Below, in pieces: positions 1-8,825 of a DNA stretch of 64,000 bases. A program made the translations under genes and the position numbers. The stretch is taken from positions 1 to 64,000 of the forward strand of contig NZ_JAFA01000032.1 of assembly GCF_000519185.1 (NCBI RefSeq), written 5' to 3'. The notes under the pieces are model-generated. The model ran no database searches. It was not told where the DNA came from and saw only the letters and a program-made list of their open reading frames with translations. This DNA is from Paraburkholderia nodosa DSM 21604. Its GTDB lineage: Bacteria > Pseudomonadota > Gammaproteobacteria > Burkholderiales > Burkholderiaceae. The first letter of the stretch is position 1. Each line of letters opens with the position of its first letter.

Positions 1-262
<262 letters not shown>

Positions 263-311
263 GTGCCGCCCCGCACAGGGGCAACGCCTGCATACCGATG
301 CGAAAACAAGG
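263..311. repeat. Half copy of a dispersed hairpin repeat, truncated by the IS
   Basis: This segment, starting GTGCCGCCCCGCACAGG, matches the right arm of the inverted repeat at 31399-31530 with only about two differences over 49 bases. The left arm that should precede it is missing and is replaced by the IS end at 262. The simplest reading is that the IS inserted into a resident copy of this repeat family. Such GC-rich hairpin repeats are common between genes in Burkholderiaceae genomes, a statement from general knowledge. Confidence 0.7.
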
Positions 312-335
312 AAAAGCCAAAAAGAGAGCCAGCCG

Positions 336-1640
336 CTAAGGAAAATCCTGCATAGCAAGCCAGTGCCGAATCATCCGCGCCTGATCGGCATCGAGCGACT
401 TGAGCACCTGCTCAGCGGGCTCGCGCCGAAGCGCCTCAACCACAGGCGCAAGCGCAGCATCGCACAGATGCCAGATACCGAGCGGCTGATCCGGGCTCGC
501 GACCACGTCTGCTTCGGCAATCATGCCGCCATCGATCACGGGTGCGCGCCCTACGTTCAACTCGTTGAAATCGGCGCTAACGTGAGCGGGCCGGTCATCA
601 GGCCACGCACCGCGCGTTTGCCAGAATGGCCGCGTCGTCCAGCGCTGTTCGAGCGCATAGACATCGCGCCCGGTGCGCGCGAAGCGCATGAACAACTGCT
701 CGATGCGCTGCTGGTGAAAGCGCAGCGCGAGCGGCGCACGCTCGGGCCGCGCGAGCAGCGTGTGGATCACAGCGGGCGCCTGCAACGCGGAGGTGAGCGA
801 CTGGAACACGCCATTGCCCGCGAGCGGATCGACGGCCATGGCGGCGTCGCCCACGCGCAACCAGTTATGGCCGCCGGTACGCCCGCACAGCGTGGCGGTA
901 CTGCTGCGCGCATAGAGGCGTGCATCGTTCGCGGCGTCGCCGGCGAAGAAGTCGCTGGCAAGCGGCGAATGCCGCATGCGCTCGCAAAACGCGAGCAGTT
1001 CATCGCGCTGCGGCAGTTCGGGGTTCGTGACGTCCAGCGTCAATTGCCAGTAGCAGCGGCCGTCACCCAGACGCGCCATCCATGCCCATCCGGCCGGCAG
1101 GCTTTCCACGGCAGTGGCTGCTGCGCCCGCGCGGCCCTTCCATACGTTCAGCAGGCTCACGGTTTGCGGGCCGCGCGTGGCGTCGCGCAACAGCGGCGCG
1201 AGGCGCCCGCGCGCTTCGACCAGAAAGTCCGCGCGTAACGTGAGCGGTCCATCGGCGGTCTCGATCATGAGATCGTGACCCGCGGATGAGGAATGCAGCG
1301 AGCGCACGTTCGCCTCGATCATGTCGACGCCCACGCTGCACAGGTCCTCGCGCAGGGCCGCATCGAACACGCGCCGGTCTACGAGGAATTCTGCATCGAG
1401 CGTTTGTAGCGCGCCGTTCCAGAGCGTGGTGCGCACGCACGGCCCTTCGCCGCAGCTGGCTGCGCGATGCAGGCCCGCGCGGCGCAGCGCTTCGATCGCG
1501 CGTGCCGAAAAGGCTTCGGCAGCGTCGAAGCGGCGCCAGTCGCTCACCACCTGCACGCGATAACCGAGCCCCGCGAGCGCGCGCGCAACGGCTGCGCCCG
1601 CTGGCCCCGCGCCGAGCACGACGATGCTGGCGGCGTTCAT
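336..1640 (-). CDS. FAD-dependent oxidoreductase / monooxygenase (tryptophan halogenase or QhpG-like)
   Basis: This is a flavoprotein of about 434 residues with an N-terminal Rossmann dinucleotide-binding motif, VLGAGPAG, at residues 8-15. A second FAD-contacting motif, GDAAMAVDPLAGNG, lies at about 264-277. That arrangement is typical of the PHBH/geranylgeranyl-reductase/halogenase superfamily. No signal peptide or membrane segment is visible. The start was placed at the ATG at 1640, which puts the nucleotide-binding strand directly at the N-terminus; an upstream in-frame start at 1667 would add nine residues. The sequence recalls QhpG-like and tryptophan-halogenase-like oxidoreductases, but the characteristic halogenase WxWxIP motif was not seen. 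Substrate unknown; neighbours give no pathway. Confidence 0.75.
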   Translation of the reverse strand: MNAASIVVLGAGPAGAAVARALAGLGYRVQVVSDWRRFDAAEAFSARAIEALRRAGLHRAASCGEGPCVRTTLWNGALQTLDAEFLVDRRVFDAALREDLCSVGVDMIEANVRSLHSSSAGHDLMIETADGPLTLRADFLVEARGRLAPLLRDATRGPQTVSLLNVWKGRAGAAATAVESLPAGWAWMARLGDGRCYWQLTLDVTNPELPQRDELLAFCERMRHSPLASDFFAGDAANDARLYARSSTATLCGRTGGHNWLRVGDAAMAVDPLAGNGVFQSLTSALQAPAVIHTLLARPERAPLALRFHQQRIEQLFMRFARTGRDVYALEQRWTTRPFWQTRGAWPDDRPAHVSADFNELNVGRAPVIDGGMIAEADVVASPDQPLGIWHLCDAALAPVVEALRREPAEQVLKSLDADQARMIRHWLAMQDFP

Positions 1641-2016
1641 GACGCGCGCGCTCGCGAATGCACACACGCGTGCACGCTCGCGAACATGATGTGCGTGACG
1701 GCATGAAGGGGAGAGAAGTAACCGTGCATGCTGTCCCCCGTGGAATCATGGCGCATCGCTTCGCGACCCCTGCGCTGCGCTCGAAATGCGTGAGACCTAA
1801 TCTGGCATAGATGCCGCGATAAAGCTATCCGGTCAAAGAAGGATTTCAGTAGCGGAAATCCCGCATTCCGATGCGCAATGCGTATGAACGATCGTGCGCT
1901 GTAATTGCTTTGCGAATTGGCGATGCATGCCGGGTTGCGGCACGCACCGATCGTCTGTATTCCTCACAAGGATGCTTCGCTTCAACGAGGCAAAGCGGGG
2001 ACAGGGCGTGATGTGG
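1641..2016. other. Intergenic region, no gene recognised
   Basis: This stretch separates two leftward genes. It contains a short direct repeat of CGCTCGCGAA near 1651-1683 and becomes less GC-rich towards 1800-1900. Short open frames exist but lack ribosome-binding sites and family resemblance. It must hold the promoter of the flavoprotein gene to its left. Confidence 0.4.
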
Positions 2017-3126
2017 CTATCGAGGCGATGCGGCAGACAAATTTGCAGGAATGCCATCCTGCCATTCGCTCCAGTGCGCGACGATGGTCTGCACGAGCGG
2101 ACGGCCCGCGCGATAGAGGTTTTCCAACGCGGGTGCAAAGCCGCCCTGGCTCGCATAGTTCAGCAGATTCGCCGCGTTCGATTCGCCCGCATACGGACGA
2201 TCGAAGTCCGAGCCCGCGCGCAGCACGGCCACGCGATCGAGGTCCACGCGTTGCGCACGCGCCGCGCGGCTGAGTGCTTCGAACGTGGCGTTGTCCTCCT
2301 GCTGCGTCATGCAGTACACGCCTTGTCCGCCGGTCAACTGGCGCGTGAACTCGCTCGCCCTCGCGCCGAGCGCCTTGCCCGACCACCAGGTATCGTCGGC
2401 GACCGAATCGCAACGGATCACCGTGGGCGGCCGGTTGGCGGGAGCGTAAGCATATTTCGCGCGCGCGGCCTGGGCCTGCGTGCTATCGGCGAGCTTCACG
2501 TCGCGCGAGATCGCCCAGGCGGCTGAGGTGAGCCTCGGATTCAGGTGGAACACTTCGGTGCGGTAGTCGAGCGCGGGCTTGTCGTTGGGGCTTTTCGTGT
2601 TGATGCCGAGATAGCCGGTGCGCCAGCCGCGCGGGCGGCCATCGCCGTCGATCTCCCACTGCAGGCCGAAATCGACGAGCCAGTCCGACCAGGCCGCCGA
2701 GCCGATCGTGCCGTGCTCGGGATTCACTCCCGCGATGCCCGCGATGAGGAAGTAAGTCTTGCGCAGGTCGAACTGCGGCGCGAAGGCGAGGGCCATGGTC
2801 GAGGCGGCGGCATTCGCGTGGCCCATGCCGGTCGTCATCACGCAAACGTCGTCGGCATTGCATTGCACATTGGGGTAGTCGGGCGAGAGGCCCGCGATCG
2901 TCACGGACTCCCAGGGACCGAGGCGATCGAGCCATGTCTTCGCTTCGGGCGCGAACATCGTCACGATCATGACTTTCACCGGACGTCCGTGTGGGGTGAC
3001 GCCGCTTTGCGCGAAGGCCGCGTTTTGCGCAGAAAGCGTTCCGGCGTCCTGTTGCGCTGAACGGGGCTGCGACGCGCAGGCAGCGAGCGCCAGCGCGGCG
3101 CAGAGGAGCGTGAGGCGGGTTCGCAT
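2017..3126 (-). CDS. Purine nucleoside permease (NUP) family lipoprotein
   Basis: A 369-residue protein of the NUP family (named after the Candida purine nucleoside permease; the fold is related to nucleoside phosphorylases). It starts with a lipoprotein signal whose lipobox LAAC puts the modified cysteine at residue 17. The conserved core is clear: VMIVTMFAPEA, TGMGHANAA, the IAGIAGVNP segment, the TEVFHLNP segment, and a C-terminal QEDNATFEAL with LRAGSDFDRPY. The role is probably binding or uptake of nucleosides at the envelope, though bacterial members are little characterised. A clear paralogue lies at 56297-57364 and uses an ordinary signal peptide. The gene is divergent from kup, with about 260 bp between them. 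Confidence 0.85.
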   Translation of the reverse strand: MRTRLTLLCAALALAACASQPRSAQQDAGTLSAQNAAFAQSGVTPHGRPVKVMIVTMFAPEAKTWLDRLGPWESVTIAGLSPDYPNVQCNADDVCVMTTGMGHANAAASTMALAFAPQFDLRKTYFLIAGIAGVNPEHGTIGSAAWSDWLVDFGLQWEIDGDGRPRGWRTGYLGINTKSPNDKPALDYRTEVFHLNPRLTSAAWAISRDVKLADSTQAQAARAKYAYAPANRPPTVIRCDSVADDTWWSGKALGARASEFTRQLTGGQGVYCMTQQEDNATFEALSRAARAQRVDLDRVAVLRAGSDFDRPYAGESNAANLLNYASQGGFAPALENLYRAGRPLVQTIVAHWSEWQDGIPANLSAASPR

Positions 3127-3387
3127 TGTGCATGTCCTTATGGTTGTACGCGTACCGGGCGACCCGATTGAGCGGGTGAATGTTCAGGAAAATACGCTCG
3201 ACTATGACAGTTTTGCGAAGGCATCGCGCCTCACGCGGCGCTGTTGCCTTTGCGTGCCACGCGAAGCGCATTTTTGCGCCAAGTTCCTATACTTCGACTA
3301 GCGCGCCCAACGGGGCAGCCTCGCCAATACGAAGCGACAAGGCCGCGCGGCCCCCCGGTCCGCATGCGGCACTACCAGGAGGGAGAC

Positions 3388-5313
3388 ATGGGACAATCCG
3401 CATCCGCGGCGCCCGCGCACGGGCGCCTTGGCGACTCCGGCCCGCATCGCCCGGCGCTTCCCGCGCTCGCGCTGGCCGCGCTCGGCGTGGTCTACGGCGA
3501 CATCGGCACGAGCCCGCTCTACACGCTCGCGACCGTGTTCGATCCCAGCAACGGCCTTGCGGTCAATGCTTTCAATATCGTAGGCATCGTCTCGCTGATC
3601 TTCTGGTCGCTCATGATCGTCGTCTCGCTCAAATACGTCGCGCTCATCCTGCGCGCGAACAATCACGGCGAGGGCGGCATCATGGCGCTGCTCGCGCTCG
3701 CGGCTTCCTCGGTGGCGTCGCGGCCGCATCTGCGTGCTGCGCTGCTCGTGATCGGCGTGATGGGCGCGGCGCTCTTCTTCGGCGACAGCGTGATCACGCC
3801 GGCCATCTCGGTGCTGAGCGCCGTGGAAGGCCTCGAAGTGGCCGAGCCCGCGCTCAAGACCTACGTGATTCCGGTGACGCTTACGGCGATCATCGTGTTG
3901 TTCGTGACGCAAAAGCACGGCACGGGTGGCATCGGTGCCGTGTTCGGGCCGGTGATGGTGCTGTGGTTCGTCGTGATCGGCGTGGCGGGCGTGGCCAACA
4001 TTGTCTCCGCGCCGGCCGTGCTGTTCGCGCTCGATCCGCGCGAGGGCATCGCGTTTTGTCTGCATCACCGCTGGCTCGCCTTCGTCGCGCTGGGCGCGGT
4101 CGTGCTCTCGCTCACGGGCGCCGAAGCCCTCTATGCCGACATGGGTCACTTCGGCAAGCAGCCTATTCGCCTCACGTGGTTCGGCATTGTGTTTCCTTCG
4201 CTCGCGCTCAACTACCTGGGGCAGGGCGCGCTGCTGCTGGCCAACCCCGGCGCGATGCAAAACCCGTTCTACCGGCTCTTCCCGCAATGGTCCATCGTGC
4301 CGATGATCGTGCTCGCGACCGTCGCCACCGTCATCGCCTCGCAGGCCGTGATTTCGGGCACCTATTCCATGGCAATGCAGGCCATGCAGCTTTCCTTCCT
4401 GCCGCGCATGAATATCGTGCACACTTCGGAGCGCGAAATCGGGCAGATCTACGTGCCCGGCATCAACTGGATCCTGCTCGTCGCCGTGGTCGCGGCGGTG
4501 GTGGGCTTCCGGTCGTCCACGGCGCTCGGCTCCGCTTACGGCATCGCCGTGACCGGCACGATGCTCATCACGACGTTCCTCACGTTCTTCGTCGTGCGTT
4601 ACGCGTGGCACTACAACTGGCTGCTGTGTGTGTTCGCCACGGCGTTCTTCTTCGTGATCGACGCCATGTTCTTCTCGGCCAACCTGCTCAAGATCGTGGA
4701 TGGCGGCTGGTTCCCGCTCGCGATCGGCGCACTGATGTTCACGGTCATGGCGACCTGGGGAAAGGGCTGGGAAATGATGGCGGCCGAGGCGCGCACGCGC
4801 GCCGGCAAGAAGCCCCTCAAGCCTTATCTCGCGGCGCTGCTCGAGAGCTCGCCGGTGCGCGTGGGCGGCACGGCGATCTTCCTCACGCCGAACGCCGACG
4901 CCGTACCGCACGCGCTCGTCAACAACTTGCGGCACAACCGGGTGTTGCACGAACGCGTAGTATTCCTGAGCGTGAAGACGAAGAGCGTGCCGTGGGTGGC
5001 CGAGAGCGAGCGCGTGATGGTCGAACTGCTATGTCCGGGCTGCTACTGCGTCGTCGTCAATTACGGATTCAAGGACGAGGTGGACTTGCCATGCACGCTC
5101 GCCGCCTATAAGTCCGCGGAGTTGACGTTCGATCTCGACGAGACGTCGTGGTTCCTCAGCCGCGCCGTGGTGGTGCCGAAGCGCGGCCATGGCATGGCGC
5201 TCTGGCGTGAGCGTCTTTTCGCGGTGATGCTGCACAACGTCGGCAATATCGCCGCGTTCTTCAAGCTGCCGGCCAATCGCGTGATCGAGGTCGGTGCGCG
5301 CATCGAGATTTAG
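3388..5313 (+). CDS. kup: Low-affinity K+ uptake protein Kup
   Basis: This is a KUP/HAK/KT potassium-proton symporter of 641 residues, close to the usual length of about 620-630. The N-terminal signature GVVYGDIGTSPLYT is clear, followed by about a dozen hydrophobic segments. A conserved GGIGAVFGPVM block and the GAEALYADMGHFG segment follow, and a cytoplasmic C-terminal domain ends the protein. It moves K+ with H+ across the inner membrane. The ATG at 3388 was chosen because AGGAGGGAG lies just upstream; the open frame extends further 5' to 3244 without a site. It is a single gene, divergent from the NUP lipoprotein gene. Confidence 0.96.
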   Translation: MGQSASAAPAHGRLGDSGPHRPALPALALAALGVVYGDIGTSPLYTLATVFDPSNGLAVNAFNIVGIVSLIFWSLMIVVSLKYVALILRANNHGEGGIMALLALAASSVASRPHLRAALLVIGVMGAALFFGDSVITPAISVLSAVEGLEVAEPALKTYVIPVTLTAIIVLFVTQKHGTGGIGAVFGPVMVLWFVVIGVAGVANIVSAPAVLFALDPREGIAFCLHHRWLAFVALGAVVLSLTGAEALYADMGHFGKQPIRLTWFGIVFPSLALNYLGQGALLLANPGAMQNPFYRLFPQWSIVPMIVLATVATVIASQAVISGTYSMAMQAMQLSFLPRMNIVHTSEREIGQIYVPGINWILLVAVVAAVVGFRSSTALGSAYGIAVTGTMLITTFLTFFVVRYAWHYNWLLCVFATAFFFVIDAMFFSANLLKIVDGGWFPLAIGALMFTVMATWGKGWEMMAAEARTRAGKKPLKPYLAALLESSPVRVGGTAIFLTPNADAVPHALVNNLRHNRVLHERVVFLSVKTKSVPWVAESERVMVELLCPGCYCVVVNYGFKDEVDLPCTLAAYKSAELTFDLDETSWFLSRAVVVPKRGHGMALWRERLFAVMLHNVGNIAAFFKLPANRVIEVGARIEI

Positions 5314-5500
5314 GCGGCTCGACGCGCGTGGCGCTGACGGGTTCTGGGCGCGCGCGGATTGTGGCGTAGACCCACGCCAGGCTGTCGCGCTGACAGGAAC
5401 TCAGGCGTAGGATGATCGGAATCGCATCGTAGTCATGTGGCAGCGAGCCGGTTGCTAGCCGGTTGCAAGCGGGTCGCCGCATGACCGAAGGAGGGCCATC

Positions 5501-6010
5501 ATGAGACGCCTCTATTTCCTCGCTCCCGACACCACCACGGCGCAGGCGATCGTCGACGATCTGCTGCGCGCGCGCATCACGTGGCGTCATATCCACGTGC
5601 TCGCCAATCACAGCGTGGGGCTCGAACGCTTGCCCGAGGCCTCGCTGCTGCAGCGCAGCGACGTCGTGCATGCGCTGGAGCGCGGCGTGATGTTCGGCGC
5701 GGCGACTGGTGCAATCGTCGGTCTCGTGGCGCTGATGTTTCCGCCCGCGAACTTCGATATCACGGGCGGGGTGGTCGTCGTGCTGACCCTCGCGGGCGCG
5801 ATATTCGGCGCGTGGGTGGCCGGCATGATCGGCGTGGACGAACCGAACACACGGCTCTCGCGCTTTCACGGGCCGATCGAGGACGGCCAGCTGCTGGTCA
5901 TGGCCGATGTGCCCGGCTCGCGCGAAGCGGAGATCGAGGCGAACATCGCGCAGCACGTTCCGCGTGCCGACGTGGAAGGCGCGGAAGCGACGACGCCCAT
6001 CTTTCCCTGA
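5501..6010 (+). CDS. DUF1269-like small membrane protein
   Basis: A 169-residue protein with a strong ribosome-binding site (AAGGAGGG) before the ATG. The N-terminal part (MRRLYFLAPD, then a helix and a WRHIHVLA strand) looks like a small ferredoxin-like soluble domain. The middle has two adjacent glycine-rich membrane helices at about 65-86 and 90-110. The C-terminal 50 residues are soluble and contain a DGQLLVMADV strand. This layout matches DUF1269-type proteins that are common in Burkholderia; their function is unknown. It stands alone between kup and the Hsp70 operon. Confidence 0.7.
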   Translation: MRRLYFLAPDTTTAQAIVDDLLRARITWRHIHVLANHSVGLERLPEASLLQRSDVVHALERGVMFGAATGAIVGLVALMFPPANFDITGGVVVVLTLAGAIFGAWVAGMIGVDEPNTRLSRFHGPIEDGQLLVMADVPGSREAEIEANIAQHVPRADVEGAEATTPIFP

Positions 6011-6394
6011 AAGCGCCGGGGCTTCAAAGCGAATCACGGCGGCGACGCAGGCGCGTTTGCCCACGCCGCCTGTCGTCCAATTCGCGCCCCATTTCACTGC
6101 CTTGGCGTGCCTTTTTAGGGCCGCAGCGTTCAACCATTGACCGCCGAAGTTCGGCCGCGCCACCGGCCGCCGCCAACGTCCCGCGCCCGCCGCCGGGCGC
6201 GCCATTCCCTCGCCAAATCCGCATTTTGACCGGCTTGCGCCCGCGACAAGGCAAAATACGGGTTTTGAGCCCGTGCCGGGCTCGAGTTTCCCCTGCCGGC
6301 CGCCTCCTTCCAGGCATCGATCGGGCCTCGTTGCGAGCCCGGCAGGTCGGCTCGCCTTGTCTGCGAGCCCTCAAGCGATATTGGAGTCGTCTAC
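6011..6394. other. Intergenic region upstream of the Hsp70-type operon
   Basis: This GC-rich region separates the DUF1269-like gene from the DUF2760 gene. It must carry the promoter of the three-gene chaperone-like operon. No convincing sigma-32 pair (CTTGAAA / CCCCAT) was found by eye. A possible sigma-70-like TTGACC sits near 6227 but without a well-spaced -10 box. Short open frames appear to be chance. Confidence 0.4.
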
Positions 6395-6979
6395 ATGCCC
6401 GAATCGAATCTGTCTTTCTTCGGCCGTCTTTCGGTCGCGCTGGGATCGTTCTTCGCGATCCTCGGCGACGGCGAGCTCGCCGCCAACGTGCGCGGTCTGC
6501 GTGAAGGCGGGCTTGCCCCCGCCGCCGCTGCGCCTGCGCCCGCCGCGGCGCCGGTCGCGAAGCCGGCACCAGCACCTGCACCCACCGTCATCAAGGAAGC
6601 CACGCCCGACGCCGCGCTCCAGCTGCTCGGCCTGCTCCAGCGTAACGCGCGCTTCGTCGATTTCGTCGAGGAAGACATTGCCGGCTATGCCGATGCGGAT
6701 ATCGGCGCCGCCGCCCGCATCGTCCACGAAGGCTGCCGCGCCACGCTGCGCGACCACTTCGCGATCCGCCCGGTGCGCAGCGAGTCCGAAGGCTCGCGCG
6801 TGACGCTGCCGGCCGGTTTCGACGCCGCCGCCGTGCGCCTCACCGGCAACGTGGTGGGCGAGGCGCCGTTCAGCGGCAGCCTCACGCATCGCGGCTGGCG
6901 CGTCGAGGAGGTCAAGCTGCCGCAACTCGTCAAGACGCACGACGCGCGCATCATCGCGCCGGCGGAGGTGGAGCTGTGA
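6395..6979 (+). CDS. DUF2760 domain-containing protein
   Basis: A 194-residue protein. After an N-terminal segment that can form a helix (SFFGRLSVALGSFFAILGDG), an alanine/proline-rich linker (residues about 38-65) leads to a conserved C-terminal domain of about 125 residues. That domain carries the blocks LLQRNARFVDFVEEDI and HRGWRVEEVKLP. These are the marks of DUF2760, a family known almost only as the first gene before Hsp70-like genes. The stop codon overlaps the GTG start of the next gene (GTGA, 4 bases), which indicates translational coupling. A dedicated partner or adaptor for the Hsp70 proteins is likely, but this is inferred from context. Confidence 0.85.
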   Translation: MPESNLSFFGRLSVALGSFFAILGDGELAANVRGLREGGLAPAAAAPAPAAAPVAKPAPAPAPTVIKEATPDAALQLLGLLQRNARFVDFVEEDIAGYADADIGAAARIVHEGCRATLRDHFAIRPVRSESEGSRVTLPAGFDAAAVRLTGNVVGEAPFSGSLTHRGWRVEEVKLPQLVKTHDARIIAPAEVEL

Positions 6980-8820
6980 GCGATCCGCGATATTCGATTG
7001 GCATCGACCTGGGCACGACGCATTGCGCGCTGTCCTACGTCGACCTCAGCGCCAGCGATGGCGAAAAGACCCAGCAGGGTGTGCTGAACGTGACCCAGCT
7101 GACGGCGCCGGGCACGCTGGAAGCGCCCGACCTGCTGCCTTCGTTTCTCTATTTGCCGCATGCGGGCGAGCTGACGCCGGGCGACCTCACGCTGCCGTGG
7201 ACCACCACGCGCGAGTACGCCGTGGGCGAGCTTGCGCGCAGCCGTGGCGCGGGCACGCCGATCCGCCTCGTCTCGAGCGCGAAGAGCTGGTTGTGCCACC
7301 CCGGCGTGGATCGCCGCGCGGCCATTCTGCCCAACGACGCGCCGCCCGAAGTCACGCGCGTGTCGCCGCTCGAAAGCTCGGTGCGCTATCTCACGCATCT
7401 GCGCGAGGCCTGGGACCACGCGCACCCCGAGGCGCCGTTCGGCGAGCAGGAGATTACCGTCACGATTCCGGCCTCGTTCGACCCTGCCGCGCGCGAGCTG
7501 ACGGCCGAGGCCGCGCAGGCGGCGGGCTACGCGAAGATGACGCTGCTGGAAGAGCCGCAAGCGGCCCTCTATAGCTGGATTCAGAAGAGCGGCGGTGCGT
7601 GGCGCAAGGACGTGAAGGTCGGCGACATCATCCTCGTGGTCGACGTGGGCGGCGGCACGACCGACCTTTCGCTGATCGCCGTGGTCGAGCGCGAAGGCAA
7701 TCTCGAACTGCACCGCGTGGCCGTGGGCGAGCACATTCTGCTCGGCGGCGACAACATGGACCTCGCGCTCGCGCACGTGGTCGCGCGCAAGCTCGCGGCC
7801 CAGGGCACGCAGGCCGATCCGTGGCAACTGCGCGCGCTGACCTATGCGTGCCGGTCGGCCAAGGAAACGCTGCTGAGCGACGCCTCCGTCGATACGGTGC
7901 CGATCGTCGTGCCTAGCCGCGGCTCGAAGCTGATCGGCGGTTCGATCCGTACGGAACTCACGCGCGCCGAACTCACGCAGATCATTCTCGAAGGCTTCTT
8001 CCCGCAGGTGGACGCCGCCGCGCGCCCCGCCGTGCGTACGCGCGTGGGTCTCACGCAGCTTGGCCTGCCGTATGCGCAGGACGCGGGCGTCACGCGCCAT
8101 CTCGCCGCCTTCCTCGGCCGTCAGGTGCAGGCGCTCGCGGAACTCGAAGGCTTTGGCGCGCCGCCCGCAGGCGCGACCTTCCTGCACCCCACGGCGGTCC
8201 TTTTCAACGGCGGCGTGTTCAAGTCGGCGCTGCTTTCGCAACGCGTGCTCGATATCCTCAACGGCTGGCTCGCGGCCGAAGGCGCTGCGCCCGCGCGTCT
8301 GCTAGGCGGTGCCGATCTCGACCTCGCGGTGGCGCGCGGCGCGGCCTATTACGGCTACGTCAAGCGCGGCAAGGGCGTGCGCATTCGCGGTGGCACGGCG
8401 CGCGCGTATTACGTGGCCGTCGAATCGGCCATGCCGGCGGTGCCTGGGCTCGAGCCGCCCGTGTCGGCGCTCTGCGTCGCGCCGTTCGGCATGGAAGAGG
8501 GCACCGAGGCGGCGCTGCCGCCGCAGGAGTTCGGCCTCGTGGTCGGCGAGCCGGTGCACTTCCGTTTCTTCGGCTCGTCGGTGCGGCGTCAGGACCAGGT
8601 CGGCACGATGCTCGACTACTGGTCGCCCGAAGAATTGCAGGAGCTGGAGGAAATCCAGGCCACGCTGCCGACCGAAGGCCGCACACCCGGCGAGGTCGTG
8701 CCCGTGAAGCTGCACGCGCGCGTGACGGAGGCGGGCACGCTGGAGCTCGAAGCCATGCCGAGCGGCACGAACGAGCGCTGGAAGGTCGAGTTCGACGTGC
8801 GTGGCGGAGCAGGCGACTGA
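6976..8820 (+). CDS. Hsp70 family protein (first of two)
   Basis: A 614-residue actin-fold ATPase. The phosphate-1 loop GIDLGTTHCA is at residues about 9-18, and the phosphate-2 loop VVDVGGGTTDLS is at about 220-231. A GGDNMDLALAHV segment follows. The remainder is much shorter and different from the DnaK substrate-binding domain, and no DnaK C-terminal tail is seen. It starts with GTG inside the stop of the DUF2760 gene and is followed after five bases by a second Hsp70 gene, so all three are one operon. No DnaJ or GrpE gene is nearby. A chaperone-like role is assumed from the fold; clients unknown. Confidence 0.9.
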   Translation: MSDPRYSIGIDLGTTHCALSYVDLSASDGEKTQQGVLNVTQLTAPGTLEAPDLLPSFLYLPHAGELTPGDLTLPWTTTREYAVGELARSRGAGTPIRLVSSAKSWLCHPGVDRRAAILPNDAPPEVTRVSPLESSVRYLTHLREAWDHAHPEAPFGEQEITVTIPASFDPAARELTAEAAQAAGYAKMTLLEEPQAALYSWIQKSGGAWRKDVKVGDIILVVDVGGGTTDLSLIAVVEREGNLELHRVAVGEHILLGGDNMDLALAHVVARKLAAQGTQADPWQLRALTYACRSAKETLLSDASVDTVPIVVPSRGSKLIGGSIRTELTRAELTQIILEGFFPQVDAAARPAVRTRVGLTQLGLPYAQDAGVTRHLAAFLGRQVQALAELEGFGAPPAGATFLHPTAVLFNGGVFKSALLSQRVLDILNGWLAAEGAAPARLLGGADLDLAVARGAAYYGYVKRGKGVRIRGGTARAYYVAVESAMPAVPGLEPPVSALCVAPFGMEEGTEAALPPQEFGLVVGEPVHFRFFGSSVRRQDQVGTMLDYWSPEELQELEEIQATLPTEGRTPGEVVPVKLHARVTEAGTLELEAMPSGTNERWKVEFDVRGGAGD

Positions 8821-8825
8821 GCCCG

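Noticed and set aside
3298-4950. 550-codon minus-strand frame opposite kup
   Set aside because: The product is rich in Arg, His and Glu and low in normal domain features. It mirrors the codon bias of kup and has no ribosome-binding site.
6011-6394. Sigma-32 heat-shock promoter before the Hsp70 operon
   Set aside because: No CTTGAAA/CCCCAT pair with proper spacing could be found by eye, so heat-shock control is not claimed.
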